Source of the DNA: an uncultured Kiritimatiellota bacterium
Lineage (GTDB): Bacteria; Verrucomicrobiota; Kiritimatiellia; RFP12; UBA1067
Direction: 5' to 3'
Length of the DNA stretch: 5,438 bases
Assembly (NCBI GenBank): GCA_934654805.1
Contig: CAKUGW010000158.1
Span: 1-5,438 of the forward strand
Made by a program: the position numbers and the translations under genes
Notes under the pieces: model-generated
What the model saw: the letters and a program-made list of their open reading frames with translations, nothing else
Database searches by the model: none
What the model was told of the DNA's origin: nothing
Part shown: positions 5,019 through 5,438 of the stretch, one piece after another
Layout: each line of letters opens with the position of its first letter
Position numbering within the stretch: the first letter of the stretch is position 1

Positions 5019-5438
5019 GTGCGCCATTATACCACACAACACGTGCCAGGGACGCACCTGGACTTCACAAACCGCCAGACACTGGCCTCGGACCGGAATG
5101 CGACCATTCGGGCGGGACGCCGGATCACGCTCCGCCAGTTCGCCGCGAAGCACGGCCTGCGCGACGAGACCTGGAGGCGCGAATACCTGCGCGGGGCAAC
5201 CGGGGCAGCCGTCCCGGACCCGAAGGACAGGCGACGAGGCAGATACGCCGAATACGACCCCTTCAAGAGGAGATGCCCGGGCAGAGCATCCCGTGCCTGT
5301 CGACATGGTACAAGCACATCAACGCCGGCGACGTCGGCGTCAGGCACGGCGAGACGCCCTGTCATCCGAACAGGAAGCCCAAGGGCCCGAGGCCGCATCC
5401 CGCCATGACGGTCCCGGGCAGGCTCGTCCTCGACGACA
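5019..5438 (+). pseudogene. IS30-like transposase, N-terminal part with internal deletion, runs off the window
   Basis: GTG 5019 follows AAAGGA with four bases of spacing and reads VRHYTTQHVPGTHLDFTNRQ, then RRITLRQFAAKHGLRDETWRRE. This is the helix-turn-helix start of IS30-type transposases (a HLxFxxRQ opening, then a winged DNA-binding helix with Thr-Trp-x-Arg-Glu). It continues RRGRYAEYDPFK to about 5266. From about 5267 the family resumes one frame over: EEMPGQSIPCLSTWYKHINA, then GDVGVRHGETP and PAMTVPGRLVLDD to the window end. In the family, about 40-50 residues separate YDPFK from the STWYxHI segment; here they are gone and the frame shifts. The DDE catalytic core would lie to the right. 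The in-frame ATGs at 4971 and 4974 are rejected as starts because they overlap the -10 element. As sequenced, translation would run past the join in the wrong frame. Confidence 0.6.

Noticed and set aside
1..5438. CRISPR arrays, tRNA or rRNA genes, riboswitches
   Set aside because: No regularly spaced direct repeats, no cloverleaf-like sequence with T-loop consensus and no rRNA-like conserved blocks were seen on either strand.

Overview
The window is GC-rich with short AT-richer patches. It looks like an accessory, polysaccharide-degradation stretch of a bacterial chromosome that insertion sequences and deletions have reworked. The combination of a secreted GH5-like glycoside hydrolase, an SGNH hydrolase and a large right-handed beta-helix protein, next to IS4-like and IS30-like transposase remnants, resembles polysaccharide-degrading PVC-group bacteria (Kiritimatiellota/Lentisphaerota type). 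That assignment rests on family resemblance from memory and is tentative.

Layout, left to right. Positions 1-185 are AT-richer and hold two short inverted repeats and a candidate insertion-sequence end (151-174), lying 12 bp beyond a minus-strand stop codon. Positions 186-2107 (minus strand) read like one locus but consist of three gene pieces: the first ~130 codons of a CCA-adding tRNA nucleotidyltransferase (2107 down to ~1718), the C-terminal part of an SGNH hydrolase (~1727 to ~1116), and the C-terminal part of a right-handed beta-helix protein (~1115 to 186). The last two share one open frame. The cca start is in a different frame, so the fused frame has no credible start. Positions 2125-4158 (minus strand) hold the only gene that looks complete, a 677-residue secreted GH5-like glycoside hydrolase with a good ribosome binding site.

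Positions 4159-4530 hold its leader, with a 9-bp hairpin, followed by a structured GC-rich segment without a convincing gene. A short transposase-like N-terminus may lie at 4266-4346. Positions 4529-4920 (minus strand) carry the C-terminal part of an IS4-like DDE transposase broken by a frame change. Positions 5019-5438 (plus strand) carry the N-terminal part of an IS30-like transposase with its own promoter-like site. It also has an internal join and frame change, and it runs off the window.

The enzymes fit one theme: an exported glycosidase, a carbohydrate-esterase-like SGNH protein and a beta-helix protein for polysaccharide turnover. As they stand, only the glycoside hydrolase is likely to work. 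The most notable signal is that almost every other coding piece stops abruptly at a join to another piece. This suggests either a deletion-prone, decaying island or a mis-assembled contig. Read mapping across the joins would decide.
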